From Blastococcus aurantiacus (GTDB lineage: Bacteria > Actinomycetota > Actinomycetes > Mycobacteriales > Geodermatophilaceae): 64,000 nucleotides of DNA. Each line of letters starts with the position of its first letter. Position 1 is the stretch's first letter. Below, piece by piece: positions 26,814 through 37,235 of this stretch. Position numbers and translations under genes: made by a program. The stretch spans positions 62,001-126,000 of the forward strand of contig NZ_FNBT01000004.1 in NCBI RefSeq assembly GCF_900102425.1. The letters are read 5' to 3'. The notes beneath the pieces were generated by a model. The model searched no databases. It saw nothing but the letters and a program-made list of their open reading frames with translations, and had not been told where the DNA came from.

Positions 26814-27170
26814 TCAGTCGGCCGGCGGCGCGTACAGCTGCAGGTCGTTGCCCTCGCTGTCCTTGAAGGCGGCGATCCGGCCCCAGTCGAAGCTTGCAAT
26901 GTCACCGGCGAACTGGACGCCGGCGTCCTTGAGCCGCTGCACCTCCTCCTCGATGCCCGAGTCGGGGGTGAAGCTGATGACCGCTCCGCCGTCGGCGTGC
27001 GCGGAGGTGCCCTCCCGGGCGTTGAGGCCGATGGTCAGCCCGCCCGCGTCGATCTCCGACCAGTCGTCCATGGTGTTCTTCGCGGTCAGACCCAGCACGT
27101 CGGTGTAGAAGCGCACCGCCCTGTCCATGTCGTCCACGGGTACCCAGACCGTCGCCACACCGCTTGCCAT
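26814..27170 (-). CDS. VOC (glyoxalase/bleomycin-resistance) family protein
   Basis: A 118-residue vicinal-oxygen-chelate protein with two beta-alpha-beta-beta-beta modules: TVWVPVDDMDRAVRFYTDVLG at the start (21 residues; the key part is DDMDRAVRFYTDVLG) and AAFKDSEGNDLQLYAPP at the end. Metal ligands cannot be fixed from sequence alone. Possible roles include glyoxalase, dioxygenase or antibiotic binding. An AGGAGAG five bases upstream supports the ATG at 27170. Its position near a SigG-like sigma factor is suggestive, because SigG regulates glyoxalase genes in M. tuberculosis as I recall. Confidence 0.9.
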   Translation of the reverse strand: MASGVATVWVPVDDMDRAVRFYTDVLGLTAKNTMDDWSEIDAGGLTIGLNAREGTSAHADGGAVISFTPDSGIEEEVQRLKDAGVQFAGDIASFDWGRIAAFKDSEGNDLQLYAPPAD

Positions 27171-27333
27171 GGTCTCTCCTCGACGCAGATGTCGGAGCGC
27201 TCTCGCTCCGCTGCGGCGCGGCTACCCCGTGCGTAAGCACGGACAAACCGCCCGCCCACTCCGTTCACCGGGATGTCGGCCACGGCGCGCCCGGCCCACG
27301 CCTGAGCTGTACGGCTGCGGGTAGGGGGCCCGG

Positions 27334-27852
27334 ATGTCCGACTTCGAGATCACCGCCCTGGTCCTGGCCGAGCACGAGATCTTCCGGCGGGACTTCGCCG
27401 CGCTCGACGACCTGTCCGGCGAAGATCTCGCCGCTGCCTGGGAGGCGCTGCACGCCAGGCTGGAGGTGCACGCCGTCGCCGAGGAGCAGCTCTTCTACCC
27501 GCTGCTGGCGCAAGAGGCCGACGGAGAGGAGGAGACCGCGGAGGGCGTGCACGACCACAACGAGATCCGGCACGCCGCGGCCGCCGTCGGTGAACAGGAG
27601 CTGGGCAGCGACGCCTGGTGGGAGGCGGTACGCAACGCGCGGCAGGTCAACGCCGACCACATGGCCGAGGAGGAGACGGACTTCTTCCCGCCCTTCAAGG
27701 ACGCCGTCGACGACGAGCAGCGCGAGGCCCTCGGGATGCGCTGGCTGGCCTTCCACGACGAGCACGAGGAGGCCGAAGGGCTGTCAGGCGCCGACGCGAA
27801 GGTGGCCGAGGTGGTCGCGATCGAGGTGCCGGAGGGCGACCCGACCGTCTGA
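27334..27852 (+). CDS. Hemerythrin HHE domain protein
   Basis: A 172-residue four-helix protein with the hemerythrin histidine/carboxylate pattern: LAEHEIFRRDF (residues ~12-22), RLEVHAVAEEQLFYPLL (~47-63), HDHNEIRHA (~79-87), NADHMAEEETDFFP (~108-121). Such proteins bind a di-iron centre and take part in oxygen, NO or peroxide handling. The ATG at 27334 has a run of five G about six bases upstream. It is convergent with the spermidine-synthase-like gene (ten bases apart). Confidence 0.92.
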   Translation: MSDFEITALVLAEHEIFRRDFAALDDLSGEDLAAAWEALHARLEVHAVAEEQLFYPLLAQEADGEEETAEGVHDHNEIRHAAAAVGEQELGSDAWWEAVRNARQVNADHMAEEETDFFPPFKDAVDDEQREALGMRWLAFHDEHEEAEGLSGADAKVAEVVAIEVPEGDPTV

Positions 27853-27862
27853 GGACGCCGCC

Positions 27863-28579
27863 TCAGTCCCGGGCGGTCGCCAGGTAGACGGTGTTGGTGG
27901 CAGGGCGGCCCTGGAGCGGGTTGGGGAAGGAGACCACCTGCGCGTCCACGTCGGCGAAGACCTCGGACAGCGCGGCCAGGTACGTCGCGTCGGGCGGGTC
28001 GTTCGACCACAGCGAGAAGACGCCGCCGGGCCGGATCGACGCCGCCAGCCGGCGGATGCCAGTGGAGCCGTAGAAAGGAGCGTTCCCCTCGTCCAAGAGG
28101 TCGGCGGGGGAGTGGTCGATGTCCACGACGACGGCGTCGAAGCGCCGTCCGGGGGCAGCCGGATCCAGGCGGGCGTCCGCGGACATCGCGAAGAAGTCGC
28201 CGCCCACGAGTCGGCATCGCGGATCCGACGAGACGGCCTCGCCCAGGGGCAGCAGGCCCCGCCGGTGCCACTCGATGACCGGCTCGAGGAGATCGATCAC
28301 CACGAGCTCGCGGACCCGCGGGTCGTCGAGCACCGCCTGCGCTGTGTAGCCCAGCCCGAGCCCCCCGACCGCGACGTCCAGCTCGTCGCCCTCCACCCGC
28401 GCGAGGGCCAGCCGGGCGACCTCGATCTCGGCGACGGTGAACATCGAGGACATCAGGAACTCGTCGCCCAGCTTGACCTCGTACACGTCGTCGCCGGTCC
28501 GGGGATCGCGTCGGCGGCGGAGACTGATCTCGCCGATGGGGGAGGCGCTGTAGGCGAGTTCCTCGAACCGGATGCTCAC
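27863..28579 (-). CDS. Spermidine synthase-like methyltransferase-fold protein
   Basis: A 238-residue Rossmann protein of the polyamine synthase type. Marks are YEVKLGDEFLMSSMFTVAE (residues ~27-45), the nucleotide loop VAVGGLGLGYTAQAVL (~62-77), VIDLLEPVIEWHR (motif II acidic residue), and DAVVVDIDHSP (~140-150). It lacks the full catalytic aspartate motif of true spermidine synthases that I would expect, so it may be a related aminopropyl- or methyltransferase. GTG at 28579 is chosen because a seven-codon leaderless mini-ORF ends on it (GTGA); GTG at 28588 is the alternative. Confidence 0.75.
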   Translation of the reverse strand: MSIRFEELAYSASPIGEISLRRRRDPRTGDDVYEVKLGDEFLMSSMFTVAEIEVARLALARVEGDELDVAVGGLGLGYTAQAVLDDPRVRELVVIDLLEPVIEWHRRGLLPLGEAVSSDPRCRLVGGDFFAMSADARLDPAAPGRRFDAVVVDIDHSPADLLDEGNAPFYGSTGIRRLAASIRPGGVFSLWSNDPPDATYLAALSEVFADVDAQVVSFPNPLQGRPATNTVYLATARD

Positions 28580-28599
28580 GCAGCCCACGTCACCGTCAT
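28576..28599 (-). CDS. Possible seven-codon leaderless mini-ORF before the spermidine synthase-like gene
   Basis: ATG at 28599 lies six bases after TACGAT (complement of 28606-28611). It encodes MTVTWAA and its TGA overlaps the GTG at 28579 as GTGA. The geometry fits a leaderless leader ORF that hands ribosomes to the main gene. There is no direct evidence of translation. Confidence 0.35.
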   Translation of the reverse strand: MTVTWAA

Positions 28600-28642
28600 C
28601 CGGCGATCGTAGGTCGAGCGATGCCGGGCTCTGCTCGGTCCG

Positions 28643-28716
28643 TGGAGCGGGTGACCGGGATCGAACCGGCATGGCCAGCTTGGAAGGCTGGGGCTCTACC
28701 ATTGAGCTACACCCGC
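28643..28716 (-). tRNA. tRNA-Gly (anticodon UCC)
   Basis: A full cloverleaf: acceptor GCGGGTG/CACCCGC, D arm GCTC/GAGC, anticodon stem CCAGC/GCTGG with loop CTTCCAA (anticodon TCC), T arm with GTTCGATCC, discriminator T and an encoded CCA. A TAGGCT box 24 bases upstream (complement of 28741-28746) is a possible promoter. Confidence 0.97.
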
Positions 28717-28748
28717 GAGACCTGCGAGAGGTCCGCGAAGAGCCTAGC

Positions 28749-28782
28749 GCGGCGGCCCCGTGTGGCTCAGCAGGGCCGCCGC
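28749..28782 (-). terminator. Terminator of the TAP-like hydrolase gene
   Basis: A perfect ten-bp stem GCGGCGGCCC/GGGCCGCCGC with a 14-base loop, starting six bases after the hydrolase stop codon and before tRNA-Gly. Confidence 0.65.
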
Positions 28783-28787
28783 AGAGG

Positions 28788-30719
28788 TCAGGACAGCGGC
28801 TCGATCGCCTCCACGGCCGGCAGGAAGATCTGCTCCCGGTGCACGTCCGCGCGGCTCGGGCTCGTGGTCAGCTGGACCAGCATCAGGCCGTCCGGACCGT
28901 CGGCCAGTGCCATGTCGACGCTCTGCCCGAGCTCCACGATCCGGTAGAGCTGCCAGGTCGCAGCCTCCGTGGTCAACTCGCCGACCGGCACGAGCGGCTC
29001 CTCCGTGCCGAGCTGCTCCGCGACCGTCGTGAGTACCTCGTCAGCGGTCACGCCGGGCACTACCTGCTGGATGAGCGACGACAGGAACGACTCCTGCCAC
29101 ATCCCGGGGATCGCCTCGACCCACCCCTCCGGACGCAGGCCCGCGAGTTCGAGCTCGTCGCTCTCGAAGGGCGTCATCCCGACCTGGATGCCCTCCGGGG
29201 TGAAGGCAGGTGCCGCGATGTCGTCGACGCAGCCCGTCGCCGGCTCCTGGCCCGGCTCGTCCAGGAAGTCCTCGGCGATGCCCACCGCGCACTCGTGGCT
29301 GGGCAGGGCCCCGTGCCCGGTGAAGGGGAACTGCACGTAGAAGGCCTCGGACAGGTCCTCGGCGACCTGCTCGCCCCACCGCGGCGGCGTGATCGGGTCC
29401 AGGTCGCCGGCCAGCACCAGCGTGGGGATGTCGCTGCTCACCTTCTCGTTCGCCTCGGAGCCGGCCTCGCCGGCGTCCCACGAGTCGCACACGTCGAAGA
29501 TGCCCGAGCCCGAACTCGGGCCGCTCTCGAAGTAGCCCTCGACCAGCGGGTGGTCCGCGGCGGCCGCGGCGACGTCCTCGCGGGAGCCGAACGACACCTC
29601 CTCGTGGCACTGCACGGCCAGCTGCTGGCCGATGGCCTGGAAGTCCAGCGACTGGGTCTGGGTGCCCAGCAGCAGGCCGATCGAGCCGAACTCGCCGGCG
29701 GACGCGGCGGTGATGACCTCGGGCAGGTGAGGCACCAGCTCGGTCGAGTAGAGCGAGTCGAAGAGGAAGCCCACGAGGGCGTCCCCGTCGAGCTCGTCGT
29801 CCACCCGTTCCCCGCTGCTCGCATCGACGACGGTGATCGGCGCCGGCGCGGCGTTCAGCTTCGCGACCAGATCCTGGAACGTGCGGCTCAGGTCCGGGTA
29901 CGCGGTCGCGCAGGCGGGGTCGTCGGCGCAGGTGGCGAACAGCGCATCCATGGCCCGCTCGGCGTTGCCGGGCATCTCCTCGTACAGGTCGGCGTCGGCC
30001 GGGTACGCGGAGTCCAGCACCACCGACCGGATGCCGTCGGGGTGGTCGCGCATGGCCTGCTGCGCCAGCCGCGTGCCGTAGGAGATTCCGTAGAGGTTCC
30101 ACTCGTCGTAGTCGAGGGCGACCCGCAGGTCCTCCAGGTCGGCAGCGGAGGCGGCACTGTTGTAGTCGGCGAAGTCGACGCCGTCGTCGGCGAGGCGCTC
30201 GTGGCACTCGTCGAGCGCGTCGAAGGCGCCGGCCTCCAGCTCCTCGTCCGACAGGCCGGAGCCCAGGGAGCCCAGCGCCCACTCCGTGTACTCGTCGCAC
30301 GCCAGCGACGGCTCGCTCAGCCCGGTGCCCCGCTGGTCCAGCAGCACGAGGTCGCGGTTGGCCGTGAGCGGCTCGTACAGCTGCGCGAACCCCTGCGGCA
30401 CCAGCTCCAGCGTGCTCTGGCCCGGCCCGCCCGACAGGTAGACGACGGGGTCGGCGGCCAGGTCGGGCGCGTCGCTCCGGACGATGCCGAAGGCAAGCTC
30501 GATCTCCCCGCCGTCCGGGTCCTCCCGGTCGGCCGGGACCTCGAGCGTGCCGCACTGCATGTCCACGCCCGCCGGCACGTCGAAGTCGCAGTCGTCGAAG
30601 TCCACGCTGCTCTTCGGGTCCTTCTCGGCGGCGTCGCCGTGGTCCTCCTCGTCTGATCCCGAGCAGGCGCCCAGGAACAGCAGCGGAACCATCAGGAGTG
30701 CTGCGCGACGACCGGTCAT
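28788..30719 (-). CDS. Secreted lipoprotein alpha/beta-hydrolase, TAP-like (peptidase S33)
   Basis: A 643-residue lipoprotein. The signal peptide ends in lipobox LGAC (Cys at ~19), then an acidic Asp/Glu linker. The alpha/beta-hydrolase starts at VVYLSGGPGQST (~92-103), with LLDQRGTGLSEP, nucleophile Ser in YGISYGTRLAQ (~217), Asp in LAGDLDPITPP and His in FTGHGALP (~480-500). The last features form the TAP C-terminal domain. Relatives are tripeptidyl aminopeptidases such as SlpD/Tap of Streptomyces, acting outside the membrane on peptides. Only 68 bases separate its gene from tRNA-Gly. Confidence 0.9.
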   Translation of the reverse strand: MTGRRAALLMVPLLFLGACSGSDEEDHGDAAEKDPKSSVDFDDCDFDVPAGVDMQCGTLEVPADREDPDGGEIELAFGIVRSDAPDLAADPVVYLSGGPGQSTLELVPQGFAQLYEPLTANRDLVLLDQRGTGLSEPSLACDEYTEWALGSLGSGLSDEELEAGAFDALDECHERLADDGVDFADYNSAASAADLEDLRVALDYDEWNLYGISYGTRLAQQAMRDHPDGIRSVVLDSAYPADADLYEEMPGNAERAMDALFATCADDPACATAYPDLSRTFQDLVAKLNAAPAPITVVDASSGERVDDELDGDALVGFLFDSLYSTELVPHLPEVITAASAGEFGSIGLLLGTQTQSLDFQAIGQQLAVQCHEEVSFGSREDVAAAAADHPLVEGYFESGPSSGSGIFDVCDSWDAGEAGSEANEKVSSDIPTLVLAGDLDPITPPRWGEQVAEDLSEAFYVQFPFTGHGALPSHECAVGIAEDFLDEPGQEPATGCVDDIAAPAFTPEGIQVGMTPFESDELELAGLRPEGWVEAIPGMWQESFLSSLIQQVVPGVTADEVLTTVAEQLGTEEPLVPVGELTTEAATWQLYRIVELGQSVDMALADGPDGLMLVQLTTSPSRADVHREQIFLPAVEAIEPLS

Positions 30720-30873
30720 GGCCCCTCTTCACCCGTCGGAGGACGGCGGCAGGGGCCGCCGAACGGAACGACGGGGCGCCACCGACGCGTCGTCACTCCG
30801 GGCGCACCGTAAGCCACGCCGTCCCGCCCGCACGCCGGTGACACGAGGCCGTGACCAGCGCGCCCGCCGGCGC

Positions 30874-30887
30874 TAGCGTGCGGACGC
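30874..30887 (+). promoter_or_regulatory. -10 box for the second amidase gene
   Basis: TAGCGT at 30874-30879, eight bases before the ATG at 30888; a leaderless mRNA is predicted. The 168 bases between this gene and the divergent hydrolase hold nothing else I recognise. Confidence 0.5.
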
Positions 30888-32330
<1,443 letters not shown>

Positions 32331-32364
32331 CACGTCACCGGTCCGGGCACGCGCGAGCGGGCCC

Positions 32365-32370
32365 TAGACT
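32365..32370 (+). promoter_or_regulatory. -10 box for tRNA-Pro
   Basis: TAGACT, 11 bases before the mature 5' end of tRNA-Pro. Confidence 0.5.
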
Positions 32371-32381
32371 CGGCCCGGCCA

Positions 32382-32458
32382 CGGGGTGTGGCGCAGCTTG
32401 GTAGCGCACCTGCTTTGGGAGCAGGGGGCCGCAGGTTCAAATCCTGTCACCCCGACCA
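32382..32458 (+). tRNA. tRNA-Pro (anticodon UGG)
   Basis: A complete cloverleaf of 77 bases: acceptor CGGGGTG/CACCCCG, D arm GCGC/GCGC, anticodon stem CCTGC/GCAGG with loop TTTGGGA (anticodon TGG), T arm with GTTCAAATC, discriminator A and an encoded CCA. Confidence 0.97.
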
Positions 32459-32521
32459 GGCTCCGGTTCCCGGGGCCGCGAGGTGCGCATCCCGCCCCCG
32501 CGTCCCTGCCCCCGACGCCCG

Positions 32522-32527
32522 TAGACT
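32522..32527 (+). promoter_or_regulatory. -10 box for tig
   Basis: TAGACT about 70 bases before the tig start codon, leaving a leader of some 60 bases. No clear -35 is seen. Confidence 0.4.
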
Positions 32528-32596
32528 CGGGGGTCGACGCGGCGCCGTCGACCCCGAGCGCCCCCACCAGTTGTCTTACCGAGGAGCACTGCCGCT

Positions 32597-34042
32597 GTGA
32601 AGAGCACCATCGAGGAACTCGGCCCCACACGGGTCCGGATGGCGATCGAGGTGGCTTGGGGGGACCTGGACCACGCCTTCGGTGAGGTCTACAAGGAGCT
32701 GGGCAAGCAGGTCCGCGTCCCCGGCTTCCGCCCGGGCAAGGTCCCCAACCGCGTGCTCGACCAGCGCATCGGCCGCCCCGTCGTCCTGGAGCAGGTCGTC
32801 CAGCACGCCATCCCGGAGGTCTACTCCGAGGTCGTGCGCGAGAACCAGGTCCGCGTGCTCGGCCAGCCCGACATCGAGGTGACCAAGCTCGAGGACAACG
32901 ACACCCTCGAGTTCACCGCCGAGGTCGACGTCGCCCCGCAGCTCGAGCTCCCCGCGCTCGACGAGCTCGCCGTCACCGTCGACGACGTCGAGGTCACCGA
33001 CGAGGAGATCGACCAGCAGATCACCGTCATGCGCGAGCGCTTCGGCATGCTCCAGGCCGTCGAGCGCCCCGCCCAGGACGGCGACTTCGTCTCCATCGAC
33101 CTCGAGGCCAAGCTCGGCGACGAGGTGCTGGAGGACGGGTCGACGACGGGCATGTCCTACGAGGTCGGCTCGGGCAACCTCATGGAGGGCCTCGACGACG
33201 CCGTCCGCGGGCTGTCCGCCGACGAGAGCGCCACCTTCCAGACCGCGCTGCTCTCCGGCCCGAACTCCGGCGAGACCGCCGACGTCACCGTCACCGTCCG
33301 CTCGGTGAAGGAGAAGGAGCTCCCGGAGCTCGACGACGACTTCGCCTCCACCGCCAGCGAGTTCGACACCCTGGCCGAGCTGCGCGAGGACGTCCGCACC
33401 CGCCTGGGCCGCACCAAGGTGATCCAGCAGGGCGCGCAGGCCCGCGACAAGCTGGTCGAGCACCTGCTCGAGGCCGTCGAGGTGCCCATGCCCGAGAACC
33501 TGGTCGAGCGCGAGATCGAGTGGCGCAACCAGGCCTTCGAGCAGGAGCTCAAGGGCGCCGGCATGGACTGGGACACCTTCCTCTCGATGTCCGGCGTCGA
33601 GAGCAAGGAGGCCTACGACGCCGACCAGCGCAAGAACGTCGAGGAGGCGGTCCGGACGCAGTTCATCCTGGACGCCATCGCCGACGCCCGTGAGGTCACC
33701 GTCGACAACGACGACCTCTCGGCGCAGATCATGGCGCAGGCGCAGCGCAACCGGATGAGCCCGGAGCAGTACGCGCAGCAGCTGCAGCAGGGCGGCAACA
33801 TCGCCGAGTTCGTCGCCGACGTGCGCCGGACCAAGACCCTGGCCCAGCTGCTCGAGCAGACGACGATCACCGACGCCTCGGGCAACGTCGTCGACCTCGA
33901 GGCCCTGCGCCCGAAGACGGTGCAGGCCCCGGCCGCCGACGAGTCGGACACCGACGAGGACGACGACATCGCCGTCGAGGCCCTCGCCTCCGAGGCTGCC
34001 GAGGGCGCGACCGAGGACACCGAGGACGTCACCAAGGCCTGA
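32597..34042 (+). CDS. tig: Trigger factor
   Basis: A 481-residue ribosome-bound chaperone. The N-terminal ribosome-binding domain has VPGFRPGKVPNRVLDQRIG with the signature loop GFRPGK (~residues 44-49). The FKBP-like peptidyl-prolyl isomerase domain covers ~155-240 (ERPAQDGDFVSIDLEA...). The C-terminal chaperone arms cover ~245-420. The last ~50 residues are an acidic Asp/Glu tail seen in actinobacterial homologs. GTG at 32597 has GAGG about a dozen bases upstream. It lies upstream of clpP1, as in mycobacteria, with a terminator between. Confidence 0.97.
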   Translation: MKSTIEELGPTRVRMAIEVAWGDLDHAFGEVYKELGKQVRVPGFRPGKVPNRVLDQRIGRPVVLEQVVQHAIPEVYSEVVRENQVRVLGQPDIEVTKLEDNDTLEFTAEVDVAPQLELPALDELAVTVDDVEVTDEEIDQQITVMRERFGMLQAVERPAQDGDFVSIDLEAKLGDEVLEDGSTTGMSYEVGSGNLMEGLDDAVRGLSADESATFQTALLSGPNSGETADVTVTVRSVKEKELPELDDDFASTASEFDTLAELREDVRTRLGRTKVIQQGAQARDKLVEHLLEAVEVPMPENLVEREIEWRNQAFEQELKGAGMDWDTFLSMSGVESKEAYDADQRKNVEEAVRTQFILDAIADAREVTVDNDDLSAQIMAQAQRNRMSPEQYAQQLQQGGNIAEFVADVRRTKTLAQLLEQTTITDASGNVVDLEALRPKTVQAPAADESDTDEDDDIAVEALASEAAEGATEDTEDVTKA

Positions 34043-34059
34043 TCACCCGCAGCTCCGCC

Positions 34060-34098
34060 GGACGCCGCTCCGCCCCTTCCCGGGGTGGGGCGGCGTCC
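34060..34098 (+). terminator. Terminator after tig
   Basis: A 17-bp stem (34060-34076 with 34082-34098, one mismatch and one G-T pair) around a five-base loop, 18 bases after the tig stop. Confidence 0.75.
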
Positions 34099-34336
34099 GT
34101 CGTTCGGGGGCGACCGCTGCGCCGACGGCGAACACTCCCCGTCGCGGGCATCGACCGTCGGAGGTGCGCGTTAGGGTCGACAGGACTCAGGCGAATCGCC
34201 GGGGGGCACCGTTCCCCGGAGGGCCGTCGAGGCCCGCACGACCGCCCGCACTCCGTCGCCCGACCCGCCCCACCACCCCGGCCGCACGGTCCACCGCGAC
34301 CGTCGACCGGACAGTCCTACGGAGGTCACCGCACCT
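34099..34336 (+). promoter_or_regulatory. clpP1 promoter and long leader
   Basis: TAGGGT at 34172-34177 is the best -10 box, giving a leader of roughly 150 bases. About 40 bases upstream of it, GCGCCGACGGCGAAC (34119-34133) holds the inverted pair CGCC/GGCG and a GCGAAC half-site. This could be an activator site such as that of ClgR, which controls clp genes in actinobacteria; the match to a ClgR box is only partial. A hairpin CCGGGG/CCCCGG lies in the leader near 34199-34219. Confidence 0.35.
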
Positions 34337-34975
34337 GTGAGCACCACCGACCCGAACCTCGCGAGCGCACCCGTGATGCGTGGCGCCAGCGGAATGATGA
34401 ACCTCGGAGACTCCGTCTACGAGCGCCTCCTCCGCGAGCGCATCATCTTCCTGGGCACCCAGGTGGACGACGTGATCGCCAACCAGCTCGCCGCCCAGAT
34501 GCTGCTGCTCTCGGCCGAGGACCCCAAGAGCGACATCCACCTCTACATCAACTCGCCCGGTGGCTCCGTCAGCGCCGGCATGGCGATCTACGACACGATG
34601 CAGTTCATCGACTGCGACGTCGCCACCTACGGGATGGGCCTGGCCGCATCGATGGGCCAGTTCCTGCTCACCGCCGGCACCGCGGGCAAGCGCTACGCCC
34701 TGCCGCACGCGCGGATCATGATGCACCAGCCCTCGGCCGGCGTCGGCGGCACCGCGGCCGACATCGCCATCCAGGCCGACCTCTTCCGCCGGACGAAGAA
34801 GGAGCTCAACGAGCTGCAGTCCTTCCACACCGGCCAGAGCGTCGAGCAGATCGAGAAGGACTCCGACCGCGACCGGTGGTTCACCGCGGCCGAGGCCCTC
34901 GAGTACGGCTTCGTCGATCACGTGGTGAGCAAGGCCGCCATGACCGACAGCACCAACCCGGTCACCGACAACTGA
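34337..34975 (+). CDS. clpP1: ATP-dependent Clp protease proteolytic subunit 1
   Basis: A 212-residue ClpP. The triad is Ser105 (GLAASMGQ), His130 ([11 protein letters not shown]) and Asp179 (DSDRDRWF). The opening [18 protein letters not shown] and [19 protein letters not shown] are family signatures. In actinobacteria two different ClpP rings assemble into the active ClpP1P2 tetradecamer. GTG at 34337 with GGAGG 12 bases upstream. It precedes clpP2 by 16 bases with its own GGAGG, so both are co-transcribed. Confidence 0.97.
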   Translation: MSTTDPNLASAPVMRGASGMMNLGDSVYERLLRERIIFLGTQVDDVIANQLAAQMLLLSAEDPKSDIHLYINSPGGSVSAGMAIYDTMQFIDCDVATYGMGLAASMGQFLLTAGTAGKRYALPHARIMMHQPSAGVGGTAADIAIQADLFRRTKKELNELQSFHTGQSVEQIEKDSDRDRWFTAAEALEYGFVDHVVSKAAMTDSTNPVTDN

Positions 34976-34991
34976 GTCCGGAGGGACTGAC

Positions 34992-35621
34992 ATGAGCTTC
35001 CAGATGCCCTCCAGCCGTTACATCCTGCCCTCCTTCGTGGAGCGCACGAGCTACGGCATGAAGGAGTCCAACCCCTACAACAAGCTCTTCGAGGAGCGCA
35101 TCATCTTCCTCGGGGTGCAGATCGACGACGCCTCGGCCAACGACGTCATGGCCCAGCTGATCACGCTGGAGTCCACCGACCCGGACCGCGACATCACGAT
35201 CTACATCAACTCGCCCGGTGGCTCGTTCACCTCGCTCATGGCGATCTACGACACCATGATGTTCGTCCGCCCCGACATCCAGACCGTGTGCATGGGCCAG
35301 GCGGCCTCGGCTGCCGCCGTCCTGCTCGCGGCCGGGACGCCGGGCAAGCGGCTGGCCCTGCCGTACTCCCGCGTGCTGATCCACCAGCCCTCGGGCGAGG
35401 CGGGCGGTCAGGTCTCCGACCTCGAGATCCACGCCGCGGAGATCCAGCGGGTGCGGGCGCAGATGGAGGAGATCCTGGCGCGGCACACCGGTCGGACGGC
35501 CGAGCAGGTCCGCACCGACATCGACCGCGACAAGATCCTCACCGCCCAGGAGGCGAAGGACTACGGCATCGTCGACCAGGTGATCCAGAGCCGGAAGCTG
35601 AACGCGCTCCCGGCGGTCTGA
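34992..35621 (+). CDS. clpP2: ATP-dependent Clp protease proteolytic subunit 2
   Basis: A 209-residue ClpP, partner of ClpP1. Triad Ser106 ([11 protein letters not shown]), His131 ([14 protein letters not shown]) and Asp180 (DIDRDKIL). The ClpP2 ring is the one that docks ClpX/ClpC in mycobacteria. ATG at 34992 has GGAGGG five bases upstream. It is followed by a perfect hairpin, so clpX probably has its own promoter. Confidence 0.97.
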   Translation: MSFQMPSSRYILPSFVERTSYGMKESNPYNKLFEERIIFLGVQIDDASANDVMAQLITLESTDPDRDITIYINSPGGSFTSLMAIYDTMMFVRPDIQTVCMGQAASAAAVLLAAGTPGKRLALPYSRVLIHQPSGEAGGQVSDLEIHAAEIQRVRAQMEEILARHTGRTAEQVRTDIDRDKILTAQEAKDYGIVDQVIQSRKLNALPAV

Positions 35622-35633
35622 GCCCTCGCCGGC

Positions 35634-35670
35634 ACGGGTCGGGGATGCGCGTGTCGCGTCCCCGACCCGT
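35634..35670 (+). terminator. Terminator after clpP2
   Basis: A perfect 12-bp stem ACGGGTCGGGGA/TCCCCGACCCGT with a 13-base loop, 13 bases after the clpP2 stop. Confidence 0.75.
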
Positions 35671-35948
35671 ACCGTCGGAGGGGTCCAGCGGGTCGGGAGG
35701 GCACTTCCGGGCCGGGGACGATGCGGAGAGACGAGCGAGACGGATGTGGGACCCACCGACGCGAACCCGGGTGAGTCATTGCCCGGCGACGTCGGTGGCG
35801 GCAGGTACGTTCTGCGGACGCCCGACCCCCGACCTGAGCGCCGGGACGAGAGCTCCGCGGCACGGAGCCTGCCGAGGCGGTAGAGCAGCAACGATGACGA
35901 CGCAGACGCCTGGCTCCAGGGCTGCGAATCCGAACCGGAGGTCAGCAG
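35671..35948 (+). promoter_or_regulatory. Upstream region of clpX
   Basis: About 280 bases without a gene. TACGTT at 35806-35811 is a plausible -10 box, giving a leader of some 130 bases that ends in GGAGG before the GTG of clpX. The region just before it is less GC-rich (GTGAGTCATTG, 35771-35781). I see no riboswitch or small ORF. Confidence 0.35.
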
Positions 35949-37223
35949 GTGGCACGAATCGGTGAGAGCGGTGACCTGCTCAAGTGCTCCTTCTGCGGGA
36001 AGAGCCAGAAGCAGGTCAAGAAGCTCATCGCGGGCCCCGGGGTCTACATCTGCGACGAGTGCATCGACCTCTGCAACGAGATCATCGAGGAAGAGCTCTC
36101 GGAGTCCTCGGACCTGAAGTTCGACGAGCTGCCCAAGCCCAAGGAGATCCACGATTTCCTGGAGCAGTACGTCATCGGTCAGGACCAGGCCAAGCGCACG
36201 CTCTCGGTGGCCGTCTACAACCACTACAAGCGCATCCAGGCCGGCGGTGACCGCGCCTCCCGCGAGGACAGCGTCGAGCTGGCCAAGTCCAACATCCTGC
36301 TGATGGGCCCGACCGGGTGCGGCAAGACCCACCTGGCGCAGACCCTCGCTCGGATGCTCAACGTCCCGTTCGCGATCGCCGATGCCACGGCGCTGACCGA
36401 GGCCGGCTACGTCGGCGAGGATGTCGAGAACATCCTGCTCAAGCTGATCCAGGCCGCCGACTACGACGTGAAGCGCGCCGAGACCGGCATCATCTACATC
36501 GACGAGGTCGACAAGATCGCCCGCAAGAGCGAGAACCCGTCGATCACCCGCGACGTCTCCGGTGAGGGCGTGCAGCAGGCGCTGCTGAAGATCCTCGAGG
36601 GGACGACGGCGTCGGTGCCCCCGCAGGGCGGCCGCAAGCACCCGCACCAGGAGTTCATCCAGATCGACACGACGAACGTGCTGTTCATCGTGGGTGGCGC
36701 GTTCGCCGGCCTGGACAAGGTCATCGAGGCGCGGACCAGCAAGCAGGGCATCGGCTTCGGCGCCGAGGTCCGCGGCAAGGCCGAGATCGCCGAGGCCAAC
36801 GCCTTCGCCGAGGTCATGCCCGAGGACCTGCTGAAGTTCGGCATGATCCCCGAGTTCATCGGGCGTCTGCCGGTCATCACGAGCGTGCAGAAGCTCGACC
36901 GGGAGGCCCTGATCAACATCCTCACCGAGCCGAAGAACGCCCTGGTGCGCCAGTACCGGAAGCTGTTCGAGCTCGACGGAGTCGAGCTGGAGTTCACCGA
37001 CGACGCGCTCGAGGCGATCGCCGACCAGGCCATCCTCCGTGGCACCGGCGCCCGCGGGCTCCGCGCGATCATGGAGGAGGTGCTCCAGTCGGTCATGTAC
37101 GACATCCCCAGCCGTGAGGACGTCGCCTCCGTGGTGATCACCAAGGAGGTCGTGCTGGAGCACGTGAACCCGACCATCGTGCCGCGCAAGCCCACCCGCG
37201 AGCGTCGCGAGAAGTCCGCCTGA
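35949..37223 (+). CDS. clpX: ATP-dependent Clp protease ATP-binding subunit ClpX
   Basis: A 424-residue AAA+ unfoldase that selects and threads substrates into ClpP1P2. The N-terminal zinc domain has CSFCGKSQ and CDECIDLC (residues ~13-41). Walker A is [11 protein letters not shown] (~120), Walker [11 protein letters not shown] (~180), and the pore and ClpP-docking IGF-type loop appears as QGIGFGAEV (~268). Sensor 2 is [10 protein letters not shown] near 362. GTG at 35949 with GGAGG six bases upstream. Confidence 0.98.
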   Translation: MARIGESGDLLKCSFCGKSQKQVKKLIAGPGVYICDECIDLCNEIIEEELSESSDLKFDELPKPKEIHDFLEQYVIGQDQAKRTLSVAVYNHYKRIQAGGDRASREDSVELAKSNILLMGPTGCGKTHLAQTLARMLNVPFAIADATALTEAGYVGEDVENILLKLIQAADYDVKRAETGIIYIDEVDKIARKSENPSITRDVSGEGVQQALLKILEGTTASVPPQGGRKHPHQEFIQIDTTNVLFIVGGAFAGLDKVIEARTSKQGIGFGAEVRGKAEIAEANAFAEVMPEDLLKFGMIPEFIGRLPVITSVQKLDREALINILTEPKNALVRQYRKLFELDGVELEFTDDALEAIADQAILRGTGARGLRAIMEEVLQSVMYDIPSREDVASVVITKEVVLEHVNPTIVPRKPTRERREKSA

Positions 37224-37235
37224 AAAACACCCACT

